DNA of 64,000 nt from the NCBI RefSeq assembly GCF_000024405.1, contig NC_013517.1:4061989-4125988 (forward strand), written 5' to 3'. The position numbers and the translations under genes are program-made. Source of the DNA: Sebaldella termitidis ATCC 33386 (GTDB lineage: Bacteria; Fusobacteriota; Fusobacteriia; Fusobacteriales; Leptotrichiaceae). Positions 55,678-63,571 of this stretch are shown here, one piece after another; position 1 is the first letter of the stretch; each line of letters starts with the position of its first letter. The notes below the pieces were generated by a model. That model made no database searches, was not told the DNA's origin, and was given only the letters and a program-made list of their open reading frames with translations.

Positions 55678-56400
55678 ATGGAACTTATAACAAAAAAGGA
55701 CTATGATGAGCTGTCTAAAGCCGTGGGAGATTTTGTAATTGATTATGTAGGTAAAAAGCCTGACAGTCTGATCTGTTTCGCCGGCGGGGATACCCCTCTC
55801 GGGCTTTTGAAATATCTGGTGGAAGCTGTAAATGAAAACAAAGTTGACCTTAGTAAATGCAGATTTGTAGGTCTTGATGAATGGGTAGGATTGGGAAGAG
55901 ATGTAAAGGGAAGCTGTCAGGAAATGCTGTATAATAATTTCTATGATCTTATTCCTGTTCCAAAAGAACAGGTATGCTTTTTTGACGGACTGGCAAAAGA
56001 TCTGAATGAGGAATGCAGAAGAGTAGATTCTTTTATATCTGATAATGGTAACCTTGATCTCATTGTTCTTGGTATCGGTATGAACGGGCATATCGGCTTT
56101 AATGAACCTAATGTCCCTGCAGATACTTACTGTCACATTGTAGATCTGGATCCTATTACAAAAGAGGTTTCCGTAAAATATTTTGATACTGCACTTGATG
56201 TAAAGCAGGGATTATCTTTGGGAATGAAAACAATACTTGAAGCTGATACTATTATTTTAATGGCTGATTCTGAAAGAAAGGCTGATATTGTTTATAAAAC
56301 AGTTCATTCGGAAAAAACTCCGGAAATTCCTTCTACTATGGTAAAAGATGCACAAAAAGTTTATTTCTTTATTGATGAAGCAGCAGGAAAATTACTGTAG
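55678..56400 (+). CDS. nagB: glucosamine-6-phosphate deaminase family protein
   Basis: A 240-residue NagB-family enzyme. GGDTPLGLLKYLVEA, FVGLDEWVGL (Asp67) and VLGIGMNGHIGFNEP (catalytic Asp/His/Glu region) are well conserved. It would convert glucosamine-6-phosphate to fructose-6-phosphate and ammonia. Being in an operon with a GH4 enzyme suggests that the imported sugar contains glucosamine, as in chitobiose. A GGAGA ribosome site precedes the ATG. The gene for GlcNAc-6-P deacetylase (nagA) is not in the window. Confidence 0.9.
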   Translation: MELITKKDYDELSKAVGDFVIDYVGKKPDSLICFAGGDTPLGLLKYLVEAVNENKVDLSKCRFVGLDEWVGLGRDVKGSCQEMLYNNFYDLIPVPKEQVCFFDGLAKDLNEECRRVDSFISDNGNLDLIVLGIGMNGHIGFNEPNVPADTYCHIVDLDPITKEVSVKYFDTALDVKQGLSLGMKTILEADTIILMADSERKADIVYKTVHSEKTPEIPSTMVKDAQKVYFFIDEAAGKLL

Positions 56401-56446
56401 CTTTTTCAAATATACATTTCAATATATATGCTTAAACCCTTCTAAA

Positions 56447-56481
56447 TTAAAAAGGCACTTTAAAAATTCGGTGCCTTTTTA
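56447..56481. terminator. bidirectional terminator between nagB and the GntR gene
   Basis: AAAAAGGCAC and GTGCCTTTTT pair across a 12-nt loop. The right arm runs into the stop codon of the GntR gene. Confidence 0.85.
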
Positions 56482-57213
56482 TTTTTCTATTTTCATATTC
56501 TTTACTTTAAATACATCACCCCTGTTATAGCTGTATGAGTAGTTAAACACTGTTTTATCTTCAAGCCTTGTAACCTCAGTCATTTTCAGCATAGGAAGCC
56601 CCGCCTTTATTTTCAAAAGCTTTGCCAGTTCGTCAGTAAACAATGATGCCTCAATTATAGTATCAGAATCCTTTATTTTTTTCCCTGTGATTTTTTCTAT
56701 ATATTCATAAAGAGAGCCCTTTATTAATACCTCTTTGGGAATTTCATTAATAATGCCTACGGGAATATTGGTATCCTCCACTGTAACCGGCATATTATTT
56801 ATGAGTCTTACCCTTCTTATAAAATAAACCTTATCACACACATTTATTTCAAGAAGCTTTGCCAGTTCTTTTCCGGCCTTTATTATTTCAAATTCTATAA
56901 GCTCACTGCTGATTTTCACTTTATTTTTAAACTCTCTCGAAAAACCGAGAACACTGTCACTTTTTTCATTATTAAAAATATATATGTTTCCCTCAGTATT
57001 TTTCAGTACAAACATACCTTTACCGTGAACTCTCTCTATAAAGCCTTCCTGCTCAAGACTGTTCATAGCTTTTTGGACAGTCACTCTTGTCACACTGTAA
57101 AAAGAGGCAAGTTCCCTCTCAGAGGGTATTTTTTCACCCACTTCATATTTTTTATTTAATATATCATTTTTTATTTCTTCTTTTATTTCCAGATATTTGT
57201 GTTTTTTCTCCAT
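56479..57213 (-). CDS. GntR-family repressor with UTRA domain
   Basis: A 244-residue regulator with an N-terminal GntR winged helix (GEKIPSERELASFYSVTRVTVQKAMNSLEQEGFIE, kept in two parts: the SERELA and VTRVTVQKA helices) and a C-terminal UTRA ligand-binding domain (about 95-240; VYFIRRVRLINNMPVTVEDT, GSLYEYIE). This is the NagR/TreR class that binds a sugar phosphate. The operator at 52917-52936 has the form expected for it. It is convergent with the operon, whose end it shares through the terminator. Confidence 0.9.
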   Translation of the reverse strand: MEKKHKYLEIKEEIKNDILNKKYEVGEKIPSERELASFYSVTRVTVQKAMNSLEQEGFIERVHGKGMFVLKNTEGNIYIFNNEKSDSVLGFSREFKNKVKISSELIEFEIIKAGKELAKLLEINVCDKVYFIRRVRLINNMPVTVEDTNIPVGIINEIPKEVLIKGSLYEYIEKITGKKIKDSDTIIEASLFTDELAKLLKIKAGLPMLKMTEVTRLEDKTVFNYSYSYNRGDVFKVKNMKIEK

Positions 57214-57337
57214 AAATTATCCATTCTGTTTTTTTATTTTCAAAAGATAGTTTTATGCTATTCAGCTTGTTTTTCCTGTAGTTAAGATAATTATACTATA
57301 TAACACATGATTTTTAAAGATTAATTTTCAGGAAAAA

Positions 57338-57378
57338 ATAAACAGACATACCTAATTATAGTATGTCTGTTCTTTTTT
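57338..57378. terminator. bidirectional terminator after the DJ-1 gene
   Basis: AACAGACATAC pairs with GTATGTCTGTT around CTAATTATA, flanked by A and T runs. It ends the minus-strand DJ-1 gene. Confidence 0.85.
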
Positions 57379-57929
57379 TATTTATAAACTATTTGTTCCG
57401 CAATTCTTTCTGCTTCCTCTTTTCCTTTCAGTACTTCTATCAGCCTCAAAGAGAAATCCACAGCTGTTCCCGCTCCTCTTGAGGTAGTTATATTTCCGTC
57501 TGTTATTACATTTTCCCTTAACAAAACTGCTCCGTTTTTTTCAAGGTCTGATTCTACACTTGGAAAAGAAACTGCTTTTTTATTTTTAAGCATACCAAGG
57601 CGTGCCAGAACTCCCGGAGCAGCACAAATAGCAGCTATATATTTTTTTTCATTTTTACCGAAATTTTGTAATCCTTCCATTAAAAAATCCGACTTTTCAT
57701 AATTTCCTGTTCCCGGTCCTCCTGGAAGTATCAGCATCTCATAATCATCAAAATTAATATCTTTCATATTTTTATCAGTTTCAATTACTACACCGTGGCT
57801 GCTTTTCACTTTTTTCTCATCAAACACAGAGACGGTATCCACTGTTATTCCCGCACGTCTCAGGAGATCCACCGGTGTCACAGCTTCTATCTGTTCAAAT
57901 CCCTCTACTATAAATTCTGCAACTTTCAT
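57378..57929 (-). CDS. DJ-1/PfpI family protein
   Basis: A 183-residue class I glutamine amidotransferase-like protein of the DJ-1 (YajL/ThiJ) group. The start MKVAEFIVEGFEQIEAVTP, LILPGGPGTGNY and the nucleophile elbow AAICAAPGVLA (Cys102) are clear. Roles ascribed to the family include glyoxal detoxification and redox protection, so the exact job is unclear. The ATG at 57929 has GAGGTG 6 nt upstream; a GTG three codons earlier overlaps that site. Confidence 0.88.
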   Translation of the reverse strand: MKVAEFIVEGFEQIEAVTPVDLLRRAGITVDTVSVFDEKKVKSSHGVVIETDKNMKDINFDDYEMLILPGGPGTGNYEKSDFLMEGLQNFGKNEKKYIAAICAAPGVLARLGMLKNKKAVSFPSVESDLEKNGAVLLRENVITDGNITTSRGAGTAVDFSLRLIEVLKGKEEAERIAEQIVYK

Positions 57930-58058
57930 ATTCTTCACCTCATCTTTTTATTTTATAAATAATATTTATATATAAATTCTCTGTTTTTAATATAACACTA
58001 AAATAAAAAAATAACAACAGACAGTGTTTTTTCTCTATTTTAAAATCTATTTATAATG

Positions 58059-58089
58059 AAAAAACTGTCTGAATACAGACAGTTTTTCC
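58059..58089. terminator. Rho-independent terminator after ptsI
   Basis: AAAAACTGTCTG pairs with CAGACAGTTTTT around AATA, just past the ptsI stop codon. Confidence 0.85.
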
Positions 58090-58098
58090 TTTATATAA

Positions 58099-59805
58099 TT
58101 ATCTTAAATTTTCCAAAACTTCTTCCGGTGTGTTCAGAGCCAAAATTTCATCTCTGTACTTTTGTGCTTTTTCATAACTGCTGTTTCTGATTTTTTTCTT
58201 AACCTGCAATACTGATGATGCACTCATACTGAAAGCGTCAAGTCCCATTCCAAGCAATAATTCTGTTGCTCTTCTGTCTCCTGCGAATTCTCCGCACATA
58301 CTAACAGATATATTTCTGTCATGTCCTGCATCTATTACCTTTTGTATTGCTTCTAATACAGCAGGGTTAAATGAATCATATAATGAAGCAACCAGTTCGT
58401 TTCCTCTGTCTACTGCAAGGAAATACTGTGTCAAATCATTAGTTCCTATTGAGAAGAAATCTACTTCTTTTGCAAATTTATAAGAAATAATAGCAACTGA
58501 AGGAGTTTCCACCATGATTCCTACTTTGATATCTTTATCATACTTTTTACCTATTTCATCAAGTTCTCTTTTACATTCATCAAGTATTTCATTTGCTTTT
58601 CTTACTTCATTTATTGAAGTTACCATTGGATACATGATTTTTACCTGACCATAAGCACTTGCTCTTAATATTGCTCTTAGCTGAGTTTTGAATATATCTT
58701 GTTTTACAAGGGAAATTCTTATTGCTCTCCATCCAAGAAACGGATTTAATTCTTTTGGAAGATCCATATACGGAAGCTCTTTATCTCCTCCTATATCCAT
58801 TGTTCTTATAGTTACAGGTTTCCCCTGAAGCTTTTCAGCAACTACTCTGTATGCTTTATACTGTTCTTCTTCTGTAGGCAGATGATCTGAATTCATAAAT
58901 AAGAATTCTGTTCTGTATAATCCTACTCCTGTTGCTCCTGCTTCAAGAACTGCGTCTATATCTTCCGGACTTCCTATATTCCCCCATAATTCTACTTTGT
59001 GTCCGTCTGCTGTCACAGCCTCTTCATCTATTAATTTTTTTAGTTCTTCTTTTTCTTTCAGGTAGGCTTCTCTTTTTTCTGTATAATCTTTTAAAATTTC
59101 TGCATCAGGTTCTATAATTATTTCTCCTACTTCACCGTTCATTACTATCGAAGCTCCGTCAGCCATTTCTTTTAGCGCATCTTTTACACCTACTACTGCC
59201 GGTAATTCCAAAGATCTTGCCATAATAGCAGAGTGTGATGTTTTCCCTCCTATTTCAGTGATGAATCCTACTGCATTTTTAAGGTCAAGCTGTGCTGTGT
59301 CAGATGGTGTAAGATCATAAGCTACTACTACTGTTTCAGGATCAAGATTACTAAGATCCTTCATTCTTATACCAAGTATATTTTTAAGCCATCTTTTTCC
59401 GACATCTTTCAAATCTGCTTCTCTCTCTCTCAAATAAGGGTCGTCAAGCTGTGAAATCATTTCGCAGTATTCATTGACACCTTCGTCAAGAGCTCTTGAA
59501 GCAGCCATTTTTTCAGCTTTTATTTTATCCTTAACCTCATCCATAAGATCATCATCTTCAAGAAGCATAATATGCCCGTCAAAAATAGCAGCCTTATCTT
59601 CTCCCATTTTTTCCTTAACTTTGTCTCTGATAGAAATCAACTGTAACTTAGATTTTTTCTGTGCATCTAACAACTTTTCAATTTCTGTTCCTACCTGTAC
59701 CTCTGATATTTTTTCCTGAGGTATGTTCATTTCTTCTTCGATGAATAACATAACCTTCCCGATAGAAATCCCTTCTGAAGCTCCAATTCCTTTAAATTCT
59801 TTCAT
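58099..59805 (-). CDS. ptsI: phosphoenolpyruvate-protein phosphotransferase (PTS enzyme I)
   Basis: A 568-residue enzyme I that takes phosphate from phosphoenolpyruvate and gives it to HPr, feeding all PTS permeases of the window. The phosphorylated His191 is in GGKTSHSAIMARS; the PEP-binding barrel shows LYRTEFLFM, PVTIRTMDIGGDKELPY and the active-site Cys in SVSMCGEFAGD. Length is normal. The HPr gene (ptsH) is not adjacent, unlike in many bacteria. It lies 23 nt after fprA, probably in the same transcript; AAAGGAGA precedes the ATG. Confidence 0.97.
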   Translation of the reverse strand: MKEFKGIGASEGISIGKVMLFIEEEMNIPQEKISEVQVGTEIEKLLDAQKKSKLQLISIRDKVKEKMGEDKAAIFDGHIMLLEDDDLMDEVKDKIKAEKMAASRALDEGVNEYCEMISQLDDPYLREREADLKDVGKRWLKNILGIRMKDLSNLDPETVVVAYDLTPSDTAQLDLKNAVGFITEIGGKTSHSAIMARSLELPAVVGVKDALKEMADGASIVMNGEVGEIIIEPDAEILKDYTEKREAYLKEKEELKKLIDEEAVTADGHKVELWGNIGSPEDIDAVLEAGATGVGLYRTEFLFMNSDHLPTEEEQYKAYRVVAEKLQGKPVTIRTMDIGGDKELPYMDLPKELNPFLGWRAIRISLVKQDIFKTQLRAILRASAYGQVKIMYPMVTSINEVRKANEILDECKRELDEIGKKYDKDIKVGIMVETPSVAIISYKFAKEVDFFSIGTNDLTQYFLAVDRGNELVASLYDSFNPAVLEAIQKVIDAGHDRNISVSMCGEFAGDRRATELLLGMGLDAFSMSASSVLQVKKKIRNSSYEKAQKYRDEILALNTPEEVLENLR

Positions 59806-59828
59806 ACTTCTCTCCTTTGATAAAAATT

Positions 59829-61037
59829 TTAATTATTTAATGAATTATAAATTGCATCCACAAATTGATTTAGTTTTTCTTCTTCCTGTTCTTTCATTGA
59901 TGAATTTACCTCCAAAGGATCCCCTATTATTTCTGTATCTTTCATTTTAGATACATGTTCGGTAATTACCTTTATTGCACTTGAAGCCCATGTGTAATTT
60001 CCTATTATACCGACTTTTCTCTTCTGTATATTCAAAGCTGTCAATTCATGCAGCAAAGCATCCATTACATGATACAGTCCGCTGTTATAAGATGGTGATG
60101 CCACTACCATGTGGCTGTATTTCCATACTTCGGCAATAATATATGAAGGATGTGTCTTTGAAACATCAAAAACCCTCATATCTTCAACACCCTTTTCAGC
60201 AAGCTTGTTAGCCACTGCATTTACTACATTTTCAGTGTTTCCGTACATCGATGCATAAAATAATACTACTCCGTTTTTCTCTGGAGTATAAGAACTCCAC
60301 TTGTCATACTTATCAAGAAAGTAGTCAAGGTTAGTTCTCCATGACGGTCCGTGAAGCGGACATATCATTTTTATCTCATTTTTTGTAAGCTTTTTTATGG
60401 CGTTTTGTACCTGCATACCGTATTTCCCTACTATATTTGCATAGTATCTTCTGGCTTCAGATAAATAATAACCTTCAAAATCTGTCTGATCACTGAACAG
60501 ATTACCGTTTATTGCCCCGAATGTACCAAAAGCATCTGCGGAAAATAATATTTTCTGACTTGATTCATATGTTGCCATTACTTCCGGCCAGTGTACCATC
60601 GGCATCATATAAAAATTAAGCGTATGTTCCCCCAGAGAAAGGCTTTCTCCTTCTGCTATTTTATGATAATTTTCAGGTTTTCTTGTATCATAAAACTGTT
60701 CAAAAAACTGAAAAGTTTTTGCATTTCCTACTATTTTCATATCAGGATAAATTTTTAACAGTTCTTCTATGTTGCCGCAATGATCGGGCTCCATATGATT
60801 TATTATCAGATAGTCAAGATTTCTCCCGTCCAGAACATATCTGATATTATCTAAAAACTGATCTCTTATAGCTGAATCAACAGTATCTATCAAAGCCGTC
60901 TTTTCATCAAGAATCAGGTATGAATTATATGATACTCCTTTTGGTACTGGGAACATATTCTCAAAACGTTCTAATCTTCTGTCGTTACCCCCGACCCAGT
61001 ATATTTTTTCACTAACTTTTTGTACGCAGTGTAACAT
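59829..61037 (-). CDS. flavodiiron protein (FprA-family A-type flavoprotein)
   Basis: A 402-residue oxygen- or NO-reducing enzyme. The lactamase-fold diiron site shows HMEPDH (His81, Glu83, Asp85, His86), VHWPE (His149), SADAFG (Asp168) and CPLHGPSW; the C-terminal flavodoxin domain starts with LFYASMYGNTENV (about residue 260). Such proteins protect strict anaerobes by reducing O2 or NO to water or N2O. The ATG at 61037 follows AGGAGG with a 9-nt spacer; an earlier in-frame start at 61067 lies upstream of it. Confidence 0.93.
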   Translation of the reverse strand: MLHCVQKVSEKIYWVGGNDRRLERFENMFPVPKGVSYNSYLILDEKTALIDTVDSAIRDQFLDNIRYVLDGRNLDYLIINHMEPDHCGNIEELLKIYPDMKIVGNAKTFQFFEQFYDTRKPENYHKIAEGESLSLGEHTLNFYMMPMVHWPEVMATYESSQKILFSADAFGTFGAINGNLFSDQTDFEGYYLSEARRYYANIVGKYGMQVQNAIKKLTKNEIKMICPLHGPSWRTNLDYFLDKYDKWSSYTPEKNGVVLFYASMYGNTENVVNAVANKLAEKGVEDMRVFDVSKTHPSYIIAEVWKYSHMVVASPSYNSGLYHVMDALLHELTALNIQKRKVGIIGNYTWASSAIKVITEHVSKMKDTEIIGDPLEVNSSMKEQEEEKLNQFVDAIYNSLNN

Positions 61038-61098
61038 TTTTGTTTTCCTCCTTAAACTATAGCGCATTATTTGAACTTTTAATCACAAGATTTTTTAG

Positions 61099-61138
61099 AT
61101 ACCGGCATTTTGAAAAAAAATAGTATCAAATCCGGTAT
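61099..61138. repeat. hairpin between the ankyrin gene and fprA
   Basis: ATACCGG and CCGGTAT arms with a 26-nt A-rich loop. Only the plus strand has a T run after the stem, yet no plus-strand gene ends here, so its use is unclear. Confidence 0.45.
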
Positions 61139-61177
61139 TTTTATTTAAAATAACTAATGACTGTGAACGACAAAATA

Positions 61178-61858
61178 CTAATTCCAATGCAGTTTTTTAT
61201 CCTGATCTCTCAATAATTTTACTATTTCACCTTTTCCGAATTTTGTTGCCATATCTATAGGAGTTTCATCCTTAAAATTAGGAACTCTGGGATCCGCTCC
61301 ATATTCAAGCAATATTTTTACTATCTGGATATGACCCTTCAGAACTGCATCATCAAGAGGTGTCCAGCCGTCATTGTCACTTTGATAATTTACAATATTT
61401 TTATTATGCTCAAGCAGTATTTTCACTGCCTCTGTATTTCCGTAATAACATGCTGTATGTAATGCCAGACGCCCAAAAACGGGATGCTTTTCATATACGC
61501 TTGCCCCTCTTTTCAAAAGCTCTGATAACATTTCGTTATTCCCGGATTCTATAGCAACTATTATAGGTGTATACCCTTGTCTGTTACGGGAATTAACTGT
61601 AAGCTGAACTCTCATCTGTCTTCGTTCTATTACCGGCCCGTAAGCTCCCTCTACAGCATTCTGCTGTCTTTGCTGCCTGTTTTTCTCTACATCCAGAATA
61701 TTTATAACTAACAAATTATTTTTTTTACGAATGGTGTCCAAAAAAAAATTAACTGCATTTTCTTCGTATTTACTGTCATCCATCTGTTTTAACAGGTCTA
61801 TTTCTTCTGAAAATACAATAATATTGAATAATAACAACCATATTAAGATTTTTTTCAT
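61178..61858 (-). CDS. exported ankyrin-repeat protein
   Basis: A 226-residue protein with a Sec signal peptide (ILIWLLLFNIIVFS) and, from about residue 95, four ankyrin repeats with typical text such as QGYTPIIVAIESGNNEMLSE, HTACYYGNTEAVKILLEH and DGWTPLDDAVLKGHIQIV. An N-terminal region (20-90) with a Gln/Arg stretch (NRQQRQQNAVEG) is unassigned. Ankyrin repeats bind proteins, so a periplasmic scaffold or immunity role is possible; I have no direct evidence. It is transcribed toward fprA. Confidence 0.85.
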   Translation of the reverse strand: MKKILIWLLLFNIIVFSEEIDLLKQMDDSKYEENAVNFFLDTIRKKNNLLVINILDVEKNRQQRQQNAVEGAYGPVIERRQMRVQLTVNSRNRQGYTPIIVAIESGNNEMLSELLKRGASVYEKHPVFGRLALHTACYYGNTEAVKILLEHNKNIVNYQSDNDGWTPLDDAVLKGHIQIVKILLEYGADPRVPNFKDETPIDMATKFGKGEIVKLLRDQDKKLHWN

Positions 61859-62021
61859 TAAAACACACTCCAGACTATGCTTCTTAAATTATATCATCAA
61901 TTGTTTATATTTTCAAACATAATATCTACAATCAAGTGAAATAAATCTTTAACACGATTTTTGTATACCACATGTATATCTTACCAATTGAGTGATATAA
62001 TTCCATATTTTTATAGTAAAA

Positions 62022-62055
62022 AGTCAAGAGTTTATTAAATCTCCTGACTTTTTTA
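62022..62055 (-). terminator. terminator after the small lipoprotein gene
   Basis: AAAAGTCA and TGACTTTT pair across an AT-rich loop with a short T run on the minus strand, just past the stop codon at 62056. Confidence 0.6.
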
Positions 62056-62541
62056 TTAATATTTTATATCATCAGTATAATAAAATGTATTTGAATTATT
62101 AAATAGTTCACGTAGCTGACTATTTATCAGCATTTGGACTTCCCCATCAGGATCTACAACTAATTTATTCAACATGAAAACTGTATCATCTATATCTAAA
62201 TAATGTCGAAACTCAACTCCATTAAAATTATTAGCACGATTTGACACTATTATTTTTTGTTTGAAAACATCATATATTATTGCTGAGTCTTCTTGAAGTC
62301 TTTTTATTACATCTCCATAATTTTCTTTTTTCTGTAACTTATCTACTAATCCTATTTGAAGATACTTACTATCTTTATAATAATAAATCATATACTTATC
62401 GTTTCTGTCACAATACAATTTATCTTCTAACTGGGTTTCCCTAGTTGTTTCAAATGCTTTTCTCATATAAAAATCAGGATCATTCAATAATGAGCAAGAA
62501 AAATATGAGCTAAAAAGAAGAAAAAAGAAAATACTTTTCAT
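62056..62541 (-). CDS. small lipoprotein of unknown function
   Basis: A 161-residue protein with a lipobox-like signal (FFFLLFSSYFSCS, Cys16). The mature part has no family I recognise; it contains charged and Tyr-rich stretches (NDKYMIYYYKDSKYLQIGL) and a C-terminal DDIKY. AGGAGG precedes the ATG. Position between an ankyrin gene and the putative toxin end suggests an immunity-type or envelope protein; this is weak inference. Confidence 0.7.
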   Translation of the reverse strand: MKSIFFFLLFSSYFSCSLLNDPDFYMRKAFETTRETQLEDKLYCDRNDKYMIYYYKDSKYLQIGLVDKLQKKENYGDVIKRLQEDSAIIYDVFKQKIIVSNRANNFNGVEFRHYLDIDDTVFMLNKLVVDPDGEVQMLINSQLRELFNNSNTFYYTDDIKY

Positions 62542-62617
62542 AAAACCTCCTCCATTTTTTTTACATTATACCATAAATTAAACTGCATTTCACTCTTCGC
62601 GTTATCACTACAAAAGT

Positions 62618-62821
62618 TTGCAGAATATTTCCTTTAATTTTCACACTGTATCGGATCTTTTTTTATGTACCTCCTATTCAGAAACCTATTTTGGATATGA
62701 TCTAAGTAAATTTATGCCTAGGACTACCATTGAAATTATGGAAAAATTTGAAGATGATGTTGAAAATAAGATATTTTTAGAGCTTGAAAATTTTTATTCT
62801 TTATTTATTAAAAAATGCTGA
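62618..62821 (+). pseudogene. possible gene remnant on the plus strand
   Basis: The frame is open for 67 codons and the last 45 or so (FGYDLSKFMPRTTIEIMEKFEDDVE and ELENFYSLFIKK, given in part) look like a real C-terminal end of a protein, with a hairpin terminator right after the stop. The first 20 codons do not, and no ribosome site precedes the start. It may be the tail of a decayed gene. I cannot name the family. Confidence 0.35.
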
Positions 62822-62838
62822 TATTAAATCAGCATTTC
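62814..62838 (+). terminator. terminator after the remnant
   Basis: AAATGCTGAT and ATCAGCATTT pair around a short loop with T-rich sequence beyond. The stem contains the stop codon of the remnant frame. Confidence 0.6.
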
Positions 62839-62867
62839 TAATATTTATTACATATTAATCCAATCTC

Positions 62868-63563
62868 TTATATGGAAAATTCTATAAATGGAATTATTTT
62901 TTTCAAAAATTCTATTTCCTGATAATTTTCAATATTATAATTTGAGCTTTTTATTTTTAATATATTTTCATATTCTTTAATCGTTAATTTCCCATATACC
63001 TTATCTGGCAAATTAAGTGAATACCATTGATTTAATTTACCGTTTAGAGTTTTAGATATTTCTAGTTCATAATAATAGTCACTTGATATTTTGAGAACCC
63101 ATAATTTCTTTGATTTTCCATGATAAATTATTTCTTTTTCGTTATCTTTCAATGTTATTTTTTTTAGTTTTGTTAAATGCTCAAGTGTAATTTTAGAAAA
63201 TAATTCTAAACATTCATATTTATTTTTTCTGTCATATTCTTTAATTTCACAAAAAATATTATTTTCTATTATTTTCTTTTTATTTTTTAATTTTTTAGAA
63301 GAAATCATAATATTTTCAATTGCCTCATTTTCATATAATAAGTTATTTAATGTGCTTACTTTCTCGTATCCTCCTCTATTTGATATATCAAATAGAGTTG
63401 GTTCGTATTTTAAATAAATTATATAATTATATTCCAAAAAAATTTCTTTAATTTCTTCAACTTTTCTTCTTTCATCCCTATATTTTAAGTTTAATTTTAA
63501 ACATATTATTGTTTGAGTTAAAAATATTGTTAATAACACAAACAAAAGCAAAAACTTTTTCAA
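62868..63563 (-). CDS. membrane-anchored protein of unknown function
   Basis: A 231-residue protein with one N-terminal membrane segment (FLLLFVLLTIFLTQTIICL) and a Lys/Glu/Asn-rich remainder that should be outside the inner membrane. I do not recognise a family. It starts 8 nt after the stop codon of the upstream gene, so the two are one transcript. Adjacent to a possible toxin C-terminus, it could be the matching immunity protein, which is inference. Confidence 0.65.
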   Translation of the reverse strand: MKKFLLLFVLLTIFLTQTIICLKLNLKYRDERRKVEEIKEIFLEYNYIIYLKYEPTLFDISNRGGYEKVSTLNNLLYENEAIENIMISSKKLKNKKKIIENNIFCEIKEYDRKNKYECLELFSKITLEHLTKLKKITLKDNEKEIIYHGKSKKLWVLKISSDYYYELEISKTLNGKLNQWYSLNLPDKVYGKLTIKEYENILKIKSSNYNIENYQEIEFLKKIIPFIEFSI

Positions 63564-63571
63564 AATGCCTC

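Noticed and set aside
55618-56136. 172-codon minus-strand frame
   Set aside because: It is fully opposite to the well-supported nagB gene and has no recognisable protein text.
61099-61138. Hairpin as terminator of the ankyrin gene
   Set aside because: On the minus strand the stem is followed by CTAAAAAATC and not a T run, so I list it only as a hairpin.
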